64,000 bases of DNA. It comes from Polaribacter sp. (GTDB lineage Bacteria > Bacteroidota > Bacteroidia > Flavobacteriales > Flavobacteriaceae). This document shows positions 46,107 through 54,072 of the stretch, piece by piece. Location: assembly GCF_024639685.1 (NCBI RefSeq), contig NZ_JAHEHX010000003.1, positions 186,001 to 250,000 on the forward strand, in the 5' to 3' direction. A program made the translations under genes and the position numbers. The notes beneath the pieces are model-generated. The model did no database searches. It was not told where the DNA came from and saw only the letters and a list, made by a program, of their open reading frames with translations. Position 1 is the first letter of the stretch; the number at the start of each line of letters is the position of its first letter.

Positions 46107-46137
46107 TTGTTTAAAAACAGTCAGTAAGGTAGTTTTG
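46107..46137 (+). promoter_or_regulatory. Promoter of the uronate (uxu-kdu-TRAP) operon
   Basis: TTGT (46107-46110) is followed after exactly 19 bases by TAGTTTTG (46130-46137), a good match to the Bacteroidetes -33/-7 pattern. Transcription would start near 46144, leaving a leader of about 95 bases that contains the operator candidate at 46163-46177. Confidence 0.65.
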
Positions 46138-46162
46138 TGTTTAATAAATACGCTTACCAAGA

Positions 46163-46177
46163 TAGTACAGGACATGA
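46163..46177 (+). promoter_or_regulatory. Operator candidate in the uxuB leader
   Basis: TAGTACAGGACATGA lies about 20 bases after the predicted transcription start. It shares the nine-base block AGTACAGGA with a palindromic site upstream of the first susC (55585-55599). A repressor bound here would block elongation. Confidence 0.5.
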
Positions 46178-46238
46178 AGTTTATTTTAAAATATTAATTT
46201 TATTTATTAATAAATTGTAATATATATTTTAAGTTTTT

Positions 46239-47066
46239 ATGAGTAAAATAATAGTAATAACTGGTGCAGGAGGAGTGTTATGTAGTACAATGGCAATCGA
46301 ACTTGGAAAGCAAGGTCATAAAATAGCTGTATTAGATTTAAGAGAGGAGTCTGCAAATAAAGTAGCAAAAGAAATTAAAGATGCAGGAGGAGAAGCTATT
46401 GGAGTTGCTGCAAATGTTCTAGAAAAAGATTCTTTAGAAAAAGCAAAAGAAATTGTTAATGATGCTTTTGGTAATGTAGATATTCTAGTAAATGGAGCAG
46501 GAGGTAATCATCCTTTAAGTACCACTTCTAATCCATTTTTTGCAATTGAAGATTTAAAAAATACAACAGAAGGATTTAAAACTTTTTTTGATTTAGATCC
46601 AAAAGGAATTGAATTTACTTTTAACTTAAACTTCTTAGGTTCTTTAATACCTACTCAGGTTTTTACTAAAGACATGGTTGGTAGAGAAGGATGTTCTATT
46701 TTAAACATCTCTTCAATGAATGCCTATACACCATTAACCAAAATACCTGCATATAGTGGTGCAAAAGCAGCTATATCTAATTTTACACAATGGTTATCAG
46801 TGCATTTTTCTAAAGTAGGTATTCGTGTAAATGCTTTAGCTCCAGGGTTTTTCTTAACAGATCAAAACCGCGCATTATTAACTAATGAGGATGGAAGTTT
46901 AACGCAAAGAGGGCAGCAAATTATAGATCAAACACCAATGGGACGTTATGGGACTCCAGATGATTTAATTAGTGCTACCAAATTTTTATGTGATGATGCG
47001 TCAGCTTTTGTAACAGGAATTGTAATTCCTATTGATGGTGGTTTTTCAGCATATAGTGGTGTATAA
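46239..47066 (+). CDS. uxuB: SDR-family D-mannonate oxidoreductase (fructuronate reductase)
   Basis: Cytoplasmic NAD(H)-dependent reductase that turns D-fructuronate into D-mannonate, the second step of glucuronate breakdown. The 275-residue product has the short-chain dehydrogenase fold: cofactor loop TGAGGVLCSTMA (residues 7-18), NGAGG, catalytic Ser in LNISSMNAYTP, and the Tyr-Lys pair in YSGAKAA. It is the short-chain type, not the long-chain polyol-dehydrogenase type found in E. coli; the call relies on its position directly before uxuA as well as on length. First gene of the operon. Confidence 0.85.
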   Translation: MSKIIVITGAGGVLCSTMAIELGKQGHKIAVLDLREESANKVAKEIKDAGGEAIGVAANVLEKDSLEKAKEIVNDAFGNVDILVNGAGGNHPLSTTSNPFFAIEDLKNTTEGFKTFFDLDPKGIEFTFNLNFLGSLIPTQVFTKDMVGREGCSILNISSMNAYTPLTKIPAYSGAKAAISNFTQWLSVHFSKVGIRVNALAPGFFLTDQNRALLTNEDGSLTQRGQQIIDQTPMGRYGTPDDLISATKFLCDDASAFVTGIVIPIDGGFSAYSGV

Positions 47067-47159
47067 TAAAGCTTTTTCTCAATTATATATTCTTATAATC
47101 TTTTAAAACTGATTTTTTATTAATGCAGCGAAAGCTAAATATTAAAAACAATTAGAACA

Positions 47160-48347
47160 ATGACTCAAAATTTAGAACAAACTTGGCGTTGGTATGGGCC
47201 AAATGATCCAGTTTCTTTATCAGATATCAAACAGTCAGGAGCAACAGGGATTGTTTCTGCATTACATCATATACCAAATGGAGAAGTTTGGACAATTGAA
47301 GAAATTACGAAAAGAAAAGAACTTATAGAAAACGTAGGTTTAACATGGTCCGTAGTAGAATCTGTGCCAATCCACGAAAATATTAAAACTAAATCGGGAG
47401 ATCACAAACTGTACATTGAAAGATACAAGGAAACATTACTAAATTTAGGTAAATGCGGAATTGACATTGTATGTTATAATTTTATGCCAGTTTTAGATTG
47501 GACACGCACCAATTTAGATTATGAAGTTTCTGATCAATCTACAGCATTGCGTTTTGAAGCTGCTGCTTTTGCTGCTTTTGAGTTGTATTTGTTAAAAAGA
47601 CCAGGAGCAGAAAATGAGTATTCAGATGCTCAAAAGCAAAAAGCTTCTGAATATATACAGAACGCATCCGAAGAGGAGCAAACTAAGTTAGTACGAAATA
47701 TTATTGCTGGTTTGCCAGGAGCAGAGGAAGGGTATACTTTAAAGGAATTCAATCAAATATTAGCAACGTATAAAAATATTGGACCTAAAGAATTAAAAGC
47801 AAACCTGTTTTCGTTTTTATCAGAAATTATTCCAGCTGCAGAAAAAGCTGGTGTATTAATGTGTATTCATCCAGATGACCCGCCATTTCCAATCTTAGGT
47901 TTACCAAGAGTAGTATCCACAGAACAAGATGTTGAAGATATTTACAATGCAGTACAATCTCCAAATAATGGATTAACATTCTGTACAGGATCTTTTGGTG
48001 TAAGAGCTGATAATGATCTAACAGGAATAGTAGAGCGTTTAGGGGATAGAATTCACTTTATTCATTTAAGAGCTACAAAACGTGATGAAGATGGAAACTT
48101 CCATGAAGCAGATCATTTAGAAGGAGATGTAGATATGTATGCAGTACTAAAAGCCTTAATTTTAGAGCAGCAAAAAAGAATTGCAGTTGGAAGACAAGAT
48201 ATACGCATGCCTTTTAGACCTGATCATGGACATAAAATGTTAGATGATTTAAAGAAAAAAACCAATCCTGGTTATTCAGGTATTGGGCGTTTACGTGGTT
48301 TAGCAGAATTACGTGGATTAGAGTTAGGAATCAGACGTTCTTTATAA
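47160..48347 (+). CDS. uxuA: Mannonate dehydratase
   Basis: Removes water from D-mannonate to give 2-keto-3-deoxy-D-gluconate (KDG). The 395-residue TIM-barrel protein starts with the family signature [14 protein letters not shown], continues with [18 protein letters not shown] and has metal-site segments [38 protein letters not shown] and [12 protein letters not shown]. Length is typical. It follows uxuB after about 93 bases and precedes kduI by 26. Confidence 0.96.
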   Translation: MTQNLEQTWRWYGPNDPVSLSDIKQSGATGIVSALHHIPNGEVWTIEEITKRKELIENVGLTWSVVESVPIHENIKTKSGDHKLYIERYKETLLNLGKCGIDIVCYNFMPVLDWTRTNLDYEVSDQSTALRFEAAAFAAFELYLLKRPGAENEYSDAQKQKASEYIQNASEEEQTKLVRNIIAGLPGAEEGYTLKEFNQILATYKNIGPKELKANLFSFLSEIIPAAEKAGVLMCIHPDDPPFPILGLPRVVSTEQDVEDIYNAVQSPNNGLTFCTGSFGVRADNDLTGIVERLGDRIHFIHLRATKRDEDGNFHEADHLEGDVDMYAVLKALILEQQKRIAVGRQDIRMPFRPDHGHKMLDDLKKKTNPGYSGIGRLRGLAELRGLELGIRRSL

Positions 48348-48373
48348 ATATAAACAAACACAAAAAAATAAAA

Positions 48374-49216
48374 ATGGCAACTACTTTTGAAACAAGATAT
48401 GCTTCAAGCCCGCAAGCAGTAAAAAAATACGATACACAAGAATTAAGAGATGAGTTTTTAGTTCCAGATTTAATGCAACCAGGAAGTATAAAGTGGGTTT
48501 ACACTCATTATGATAGATATATGGCAGGTGGAGCAGTTCCAACTTCAGAGGCTTTAACTCTAGAAACGATTGACCCTTTAAAATCTGATTACTTTTTAGA
48601 AAGAAGAGAAGTTGGAGTTATTAATGCTGGAGGAACAGGAACTATTATTGCTGATGGTGAAAAATTTAAAATGTTGCATAAAGACGCTTTATATCTTGGT
48701 AAAGGTGTAAAAGAAGTTGTTTTTAAAAGTGATGATGCTAACAATCCAGCAAAATTTTACATGAATTCTGCACCTGCACATTCAGCTCATCCAACAAAAC
48801 AAGTTACCAAATCAGAAGCTAATAAAATTGAGTTAGGTAGTTTAGAAACTGCAAATCACAGAACAGTAAATCAAATGATTATTGGCGGCATTGTAACTAC
48901 TTGCCAATTACAAATGGGAATGACAGAATTAAAAATAGGTTCTGTTTGGAATACTATGCCTGCTCACGTCCACGATAGAAGAATGGAAATATATTATTAT
49001 ATGGACATTATGGATGAGCAAGCAGTTTGTCATTTTATGGGAGAACCTCAAGAAACACGACATATTTGGATGCAAAATCACGAAGCTGTAATTTCTCCAC
49101 CTTGGTCTATTCACTCAGGTTCTGGTACATCTAACTATACATTTATTTGGGGTATGGCTGGAGAAAACCTAGATTACAATGATATGGATGTTGCAAAAAT
49201 TACAGATTTAAGATAA
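48374..49216 (+). CDS. kduI: 5-dehydro-4-deoxy-D-glucuronate isomerase
   Basis: Cupin isomerase that converts 4-deoxy-L-threo-5-hexosulose uronate, the product of lyase-cleaved pectin and other uronates, to 3-deoxy-D-glycero-2,5-hexodiulosonate. The 280-residue product has the zinc-site segment TMPAHVHDRRMEIYYYMD (two His and a Glu) and the later His in SPPWSIHSGSGTSNY. Length and motifs match KduI closely. kduD follows after 4 bases, so translation is coupled. Confidence 0.96.
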   Translation: MATTFETRYASSPQAVKKYDTQELRDEFLVPDLMQPGSIKWVYTHYDRYMAGGAVPTSEALTLETIDPLKSDYFLERREVGVINAGGTGTIIADGEKFKMLHKDALYLGKGVKEVVFKSDDANNPAKFYMNSAPAHSAHPTKQVTKSEANKIELGSLETANHRTVNQMIIGGIVTTCQLQMGMTELKIGSVWNTMPAHVHDRRMEIYYYMDIMDEQAVCHFMGEPQETRHIWMQNHEAVISPPWSIHSGSGTSNYTFIWGMAGENLDYNDMDVAKITDLR

Positions 49217-49220
49217 TAAT

Positions 49221-50015
49221 ATGTCTCAAACACTATTTGATATTTCAGGAAAAGTAGCTTTAGTAACAGGTTCTACACATGGTTTAGGAATGTCTATGGC
49301 TATGGGATTAGGAAAAGCAGGTGCAATCATTGTTGTAAATGGTAATTCATCACAAGAAAAAATAGACAATGCAGTGGCTTTGTATAAAGCAGAAGGAATT
49401 AACGCTTTTGGCTACAAATTTGATGTTGCTGACGAAACTCAAGTTATTGCTGCAATTTCTAAAATTGAGGCTGAAGTTGGTAATATTGATATTTTAGTAA
49501 ATAACGCAGGAATCATAAAAAGAACGCCACTTGCAGAAATGGAGGTAGCAGATTTTAAACAAGTGATTGATATAGATTTAGTAAGTCCTTTTATCGTTTC
49601 TAAACACGTTATTAAAGGGATGATGGAACGTGGAGCTGGTAAAATTATTAATATTTGTTCTATGATGAGCGAATTGGGTAGAAATACTGTAGGAGCTTAT
49701 GCTGCAGCAAAAGGTGGTTTGGTAATGCTAACCAAAAATATGGCTACAGAATGGGCACGTTTTGGTGTGCAAGTTAATGGTATTGGACCAGGATATTTTG
49801 CAACTTCGCAAACTGCTCCAATTCGCGTAGATGGACATCCGTTTAATGATTTTATCGTAAATAGAACACCTGCGAAAAAATGGGGTGATCCTAATGATCT
49901 AGCAGGAGCGGCAGTGTTTTTGTCCTCTAAAGCAAGTGATTTTGTAAATGGACATATTTTATATGTTGATGGAGGAATTTTAGCAACAATCGGGAAACCT
50001 TCAAACGAAGAATAA
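49221..50015 (+). CDS. kduD: 2-deoxy-D-gluconate/2-dehydro-3-deoxygluconate 5-dehydrogenase (SDR)
   Basis: Reduces 3-deoxy-D-glycero-2,5-hexodiulosonate to KDG, the step after KduI. The 264-residue short-chain dehydrogenase has VTGSTHGLGMSMA as cofactor loop, NNAGI, catalytic Ser in INICSMMSELG and the Tyr-Lys pair in YAAAKGG. Its pairing with kduI four bases upstream supports KduD over the related gluconate 5-dehydrogenases. A strong hairpin follows the stop codon. Confidence 0.92.
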   Translation: MSQTLFDISGKVALVTGSTHGLGMSMAMGLGKAGAIIVVNGNSSQEKIDNAVALYKAEGINAFGYKFDVADETQVIAAISKIEAEVGNIDILVNNAGIIKRTPLAEMEVADFKQVIDIDLVSPFIVSKHVIKGMMERGAGKIINICSMMSELGRNTVGAYAAAKGGLVMLTKNMATEWARFGVQVNGIGPGYFATSQTAPIRVDGHPFNDFIVNRTPAKKWGDPNDLAGAAVFLSSKASDFVNGHILYVDGGILATIGKPSNEE

Positions 50016-50024
50016 ATTAATAAT

Positions 50025-50060
50025 AACATCCTATACTATTTTAAATAGTGTAGGATGTTT
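50025..50060 (+). terminator. Strong intra-operon hairpin between kduD and the DUF4861 gene
   Basis: AACATCCTATACTATTT pairs over 17 bases (one G-T) with AAATAGTGTAGGATGTT around a 2-base loop, with a short T run after. It has terminator form but lies inside a same-strand gene series with a 64-base gap, so it may partly reduce expression of the downstream genes or protect the upstream mRNA. Confidence 0.75.
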
Positions 50061-50078
50061 TATAACAAAGCATTTATA

Positions 50079-51242
50079 ATGAAAAAAATAGTTTTCTTTT
50101 TTCTAACCGTTTCTCTTTTTATTAATTGTGATAAAAAAGCAGAAATTATTTCTACAGTCACAATAAAAAACAACTTATCTATTGATAGAGAATTTGAAAC
50201 AGTAGAGTTTGATATTTCTAGTATATCTTCAGAGGAAACTGTTGGTTTAGTAGTTTTAGATGCTGAAAATAAAGTTGTTACTTCACAAATAGTCGATACA
50301 GATTTAGATGGTAAAAATGATGTGATTTTATTTCAACCATACATAAAAGCAAACGATACGAAAACATATACTTTGTCAATTTCTGATGAAAAGAAAGACT
50401 CAATAACAGATTATTGTTATTCGCGTTTTGTGCCAGAAAGAACGGATGATTATACTTGGGAAAACAATAGAGTTGCCTTTAGAACTTTTGGGCCAGTAGC
50501 TCAAAAAATGGTAGAAGATGGTATAAAAGGAGGAACATTATCAAGTGGAATAGACGCTTGGTTAAAACGTGTAGAGTACCCAATTATCAATACTTGGTAC
50601 AAAAGGAATGATGTTAAAAAAGGAGCCTATCATAAGGATTATGGTGAGGGTTTAGATAATTTCCATGTTGGTGTGAGTCGTGGAATTGGAGGTACTGCTG
50701 TAAAAGTAGATACTTCGTATTATTTTTCTAAAAACTATACTTCTTATAAAACTATTACAACAGGCCCAATTAGAACAAGTTTTATATTAACCTATGCGAC
50801 TTGGGATGCTAATGGAAAACAAATAGATGAAACCAAGCACGTTTCTTTAGATTATGGTCAGAATTTAACACGTTTTGAAATTGATATAAATGGTACAGAA
50901 ACCATATCCTCAGGAATTACTTTACACAAGAAAACAGGAGTTACAAATGAAGATGATGCTAACTTTTGGGTTAGTCATTGGGAGACTTTAGATGATTCTG
51001 AAGTAGGAACAGGAATTGTAACTACAAAACCATATTTTTCTGGTTCAGAGAAATATGTAACCTCAAGAAAGGATGAAAGCAATCATTTTTTACACTTAAA
51101 TGTTTTAGATCATAAAGTTGTTTTTTACAGCGGTTTTGGATGGGTAAAGAGTAAACAATTTAATAATCAGCAAGAATGGGAAAATTACTTGGCAGATTTT
51201 TCTAAAAAAATAAATAGTCCTTTGATTGTGACTAAAAACTAA
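50079..51242 (+). CDS. DUF4861 family lipoprotein
   Basis: About 387 residues from the ATG at 50079; an in-frame ATG at 50055 lies inside the hairpin and would spoil the signal, so I reject it. The product has a lipoprotein signal (MKKIVFFFLTVSLFINCDKK, cysteine 17), a beta-rich start and then the family core: TDDYTWENNRVAFRTFGP, IDAWLKRVEYPIINTWY, KGAYHKDYGEGLDNFHVG. DUF4861 proteins are usually found in pectin and other uronate loci, and their fold suggests a carbohydrate-active role, but no activity is established. Here it lies between kduD and the TRAP transporter. Confidence 0.85.
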   Translation: MKKIVFFFLTVSLFINCDKKAEIISTVTIKNNLSIDREFETVEFDISSISSEETVGLVVLDAENKVVTSQIVDTDLDGKNDVILFQPYIKANDTKTYTLSISDEKKDSITDYCYSRFVPERTDDYTWENNRVAFRTFGPVAQKMVEDGIKGGTLSSGIDAWLKRVEYPIINTWYKRNDVKKGAYHKDYGEGLDNFHVGVSRGIGGTAVKVDTSYYFSKNYTSYKTITTGPIRTSFILTYATWDANGKQIDETKHVSLDYGQNLTRFEIDINGTETISSGITLHKKTGVTNEDDANFWVSHWETLDDSEVGTGIVTTKPYFSGSEKYVTSRKDESNHFLHLNVLDHKVVFYSGFGWVKSKQFNNQQEWENYLADFSKKINSPLIVTKN

Positions 51243-51256
51243 ATTAACTTATAAAA

Positions 51257-52243
51257 ATGAAGACACCTCACTTTTTTCAATATCTATTTGTGCTAACCAT
51301 TTCAGTATTTGTTTTGGGTTGTCAATCAGAAACATCAATTACGACTTTACGATTAGGTCATTCTTTAGATACTCAGCATCCAGTACATAAAGCTATGGTG
51401 ATTTTAGGTCAGGAAATAGAAAAGCAGTCACAAGGAAAGTTAAAATTAAACATCTATCCAAGTGGACAGTTAGGAGGAGAAAGAGAGTGTTTAGAATTGT
51501 TACAAATTGGTAGTTTAGATATTACAAAAGTATCTGCTGCAGTTTTAGAAAATTTTATCCCAGAATACAAAGTTTTTAGTGTGCCATATATTTTTAGAGA
51601 TAAATCACATACGTTTAGCATTTTTGACAGTAATATTGGAGAAAATTTATTATTGAAAGGTGAGAAATTTAGACTTCGAGGTTTAACTTTTTACGATGCA
51701 GGTAGTAGAAGTTTTTATATGAAAGAAGCACCTATAAAATCGCCATCAGATCTAGTAGGAAAAAAAATTAGAGTACAAAAAAGTAATATGGCTGTGGCTA
51801 TGGTAAATGACTTGGGAGGTTCACCAACACCAATTTCTTGGGGAGAATTATATACTGCATTACAACAAGGAGTTGTTGATGGAGCAGAAAATAATCCACC
51901 AAGTTTTTTTACGTCTAAGCATTATGAAGTTTGTAAATATTATTCTTTAGATGAGCATACTGCTGTGCCTGATGTTTTATTAATTGGAACAGATACTTGG
52001 AGTCGTTTAAATAATGAGCAAAAAATATGGGTAAAAAAAGCAGTAAAAGTAAGTACAATAGCACAGCGTAAATTATGGGCAGCATCGGAAAAAGAATCTT
52101 TAGCTGCTGTAAAAAAAGCGGGTGTAGAAGTGGTTTATCCTCAGAAAAAACCTTTTGAAGAACAAACTAAAGGGATATTGAAAATGTTTGATGGAAATGA
52201 AGAAATGAAAAATTTAATTACTTCTATAAAAAATCAACAATAA
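51257..52243 (+). CDS. dctP: TRAP transporter substrate-binding protein, DctP type (lipoprotein)
   Basis: Captures the substrate for a tripartite ATP-independent transporter. The 328-residue product has a lipoprotein signal (cysteine 22 in SVFVLGCQSE), so it is anchored rather than free in the periplasm. DctP hallmarks: LRLGHSLDTQHPVHKAM, IYPSGQLGGERECLELLQ, the arginine of GKKIRVQKS that holds the ligand carboxylate, and ALQQGVVDGAENNP. By position the cargo should be a hexuronate (glucuronate or galacturonate). It shares one base with dctQ (TAATG). Confidence 0.92.
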   Translation: MKTPHFFQYLFVLTISVFVLGCQSETSITTLRLGHSLDTQHPVHKAMVILGQEIEKQSQGKLKLNIYPSGQLGGERECLELLQIGSLDITKVSAAVLENFIPEYKVFSVPYIFRDKSHTFSIFDSNIGENLLLKGEKFRLRGLTFYDAGSRSFYMKEAPIKSPSDLVGKKIRVQKSNMAVAMVNDLGGSPTPISWGELYTALQQGVVDGAENNPPSFFTSKHYEVCKYYSLDEHTAVPDVLLIGTDTWSRLNNEQKIWVKKAVKVSTIAQRKLWAASEKESLAAVKKAGVEVVYPQKKPFEEQTKGILKMFDGNEEMKNLITSIKNQQ

Positions 52244-52713
52244 TGAGATCAAAAATTGACAGTGTTTTAGAAAAGTTACTGCTTATTATTTTAGTATTAA
52301 TGTTAGTAAGTGTGGTTTGGCAAGTGTTTTCAAGATTTGTTTTACAAGCTCCAAGTACCATGACTGATGAAATTTCAAGTTTCTCATTAATTTGGATAGG
52401 ATTACTAGGCTCTGCATATGCAGCTGGTAGAAACTTGCATTTAGCGATTGATTTAATTTCAGAAAATATTGTTAAAAAAAGGCAAGGTTTTTTTAACGGA
52501 ATTGTTTTTATCTCCGTTGCTTTTTTTGCATTTACAGTAATGATAATTGGCGGATTTAGGTTAGTTCAATTGAGTTTTCAATTTGGCCAAACATCAGCAA
52601 CTTTAGAAATTCCATTAGGATTTATTTATATGGTAGTCCCTATTTCAGGAATTTTAATTTGCTATTATAGTATTGATACACTTTTAAATCTAAGAAAATT
52701 AAATAAATCATAA
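52243..52713 (+). CDS. dctQ: TRAP transporter small membrane subunit, DctQ type
   Basis: The 156-residue small integral subunit of the TRAP transporter, with four predicted helices. Family marks are VSVVWQVFSRFVLQAPSTMTDEIS near residue 22, the loop SLIWIGLLGSAYAAGRNLHLAIDL, and IPLGFIYMVVPISG near the C terminus. It starts within the dctP stop codon and is followed by dctM after 3 bases, showing a tightly coupled unit. Confidence 0.93.
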   Translation: MRSKIDSVLEKLLLIILVLMLVSVVWQVFSRFVLQAPSTMTDEISSFSLIWIGLLGSAYAAGRNLHLAIDLISENIVKKRQGFFNGIVFISVAFFAFTVMIIGGFRLVQLSFQFGQTSATLEIPLGFIYMVVPISGILICYYSIDTLLNLRKLNKS

Positions 52714-52716
52714 TTT

Positions 52717-54015
52717 ATGAATTTAGTAGAAGTTTTTATTTTAGTAGTTAGCTTTTTAATTTTCTTATCTTTAAGAGTTCCCATTGCATTTGCTATTGGT
52801 TTAGCAGCACTATTTACATTATTAAGCGCAATGCCTTTTTTGCCATCCGTAACAACTTTGGCGCAAAGAATGGCAACCTCATTAGATAGTTTTACTTTGT
52901 CTGCTATACCATTTTTTATCCTTGCAGGACAAATTATGAATAGAGGTGGAATTGCAGTCCGACTCATAAATTTTGCCAAAGCCATAGTTGGACCACTTCC
53001 TGGAGGTTTGGCATTTGTAAATATTATTTCATGTATGTTATTTGGAGCTATTTCTGGTTCTGCAGTAGCAGCAGCTTCAGCAATTGGAGGTTTTATGAAT
53101 CCTATGATGGGAAAAGATGGTTATGATAAATCTTTTAGTGCTGCAGTAAATATTACGAGTGCAACAACTGGTTTAATTATTCCGCCAAGTAACGTGTTAA
53201 TTGTGTATTCTTTAGCAAGTGGAGGTGTCTCTATTGCAGCATTATTTATTGCTGGTTATGTGCCAGGTTTGTTAATTGGGTTGGCTTTAATGACTGTTGC
53301 ATTAGTGTATTCAATCATAAAAAAATATCCGACAGATAAGATGGTTGGTTTTAAGGTTTTCTTTAAAAGGTTTATTGATGCTTTTCCAAGTTTAATGTTG
53401 TTAGTGGTTGTTATTGGTGGAATTGTAGCTGGAATTTTTACAGCCACAGAAGCATCAGCAATTGCTGTAATTTACACCTTAGTTTTAGGTTTTGTATACA
53501 AAGAAATTACAATTAAAGATATTTCTCCAATTTTATTGGAAACGGTTAAAACATCAGCAATTGTATTGTTATTGGTTTCTACTTCTATTGCAATGTCTTG
53601 GGTGATGAGTTATGAGAATATTCCACAAGAAATTAGCAATACCTTATTGGCAATTAGCGATAATCCAATCGTAATTTTAATCATCATTAATTTAATTTTA
53701 TTATTTGTTGGTGTATTTATGGATATGACTCCCGCAGTTTTAATTTTTACACCAATATTCTTACCAATTGTTACAGAATTAGGTATGAATCCTATTCATT
53801 TTGGAATTATAATGATTATGAACTTATGTATTGGACTTTGTACACCACCTGTAGGCTCTGTACTCTTTGTTGGTTGTAGTGTTGCCGATTTAAAAATACA
53901 GCAGGTTATAAGACCTTTGTTACCTTTGTTTTTGGTAATGATTGCAGTATTACTTTTAATTACATATTTTCCAGAATTAACACTTTGGTTACCAAGACAA
54001 TTTGATTTGCTGTAA
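52717..54015 (+). CDS. dctM: TRAP transporter large permease subunit, DctM type
   Basis: The 432-residue translocating subunit, with about twelve helices, that uses a sodium gradient. It shows RVPIAFAIGLAALFTL, AIPFFILAGQIMNRGGIA, GAISGSAVAAASAIGGFMNP, SATTGLIIPPSNVLIVYS and the C-terminal GLCTPPVGSVLFVG, all typical of DctM. Length is normal. The three separate genes dctP-dctQ-dctM form a complete transporter. Confidence 0.95.
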   Translation: MNLVEVFILVVSFLIFLSLRVPIAFAIGLAALFTLLSAMPFLPSVTTLAQRMATSLDSFTLSAIPFFILAGQIMNRGGIAVRLINFAKAIVGPLPGGLAFVNIISCMLFGAISGSAVAAASAIGGFMNPMMGKDGYDKSFSAAVNITSATTGLIIPPSNVLIVYSLASGGVSIAALFIAGYVPGLLIGLALMTVALVYSIIKKYPTDKMVGFKVFFKRFIDAFPSLMLLVVVIGGIVAGIFTATEASAIAVIYTLVLGFVYKEITIKDISPILLETVKTSAIVLLLVSTSIAMSWVMSYENIPQEISNTLLAISDNPIVILIIINLILLFVGVFMDMTPAVLIFTPIFLPIVTELGMNPIHFGIIMIMNLCIGLCTPPVGSVLFVGCSVADLKIQQVIRPLLPLFLVMIAVLLLITYFPELTLWLPRQFDLL

Positions 54016-54072
54016 AATCAAATTTAAAATTTATACTTTATAAATAATAAGATGAATCTCAAATAACTTTTT

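Larger units (their letters stand above)
45519..46238. other. Long intergenic region upstream of uxuB
   Basis: A 720-base AT-rich stretch without a supported gene on either strand. Only its right end shows signals: a promoter at 46107-46137 and an operator-like site at 46163-46177. The left 550 bases hold no hairpin terminator, repeat or RNA that I recognise; they may be remnants of a lost gene, but I could find no protein similarity. Confidence 0.6.

Noticed and set aside
50055..50078. Earlier start codon for the DUF4861 gene
   Set aside because: The ATG lies in the stem of a hairpin and would add residues before a perfect lipoprotein signal.
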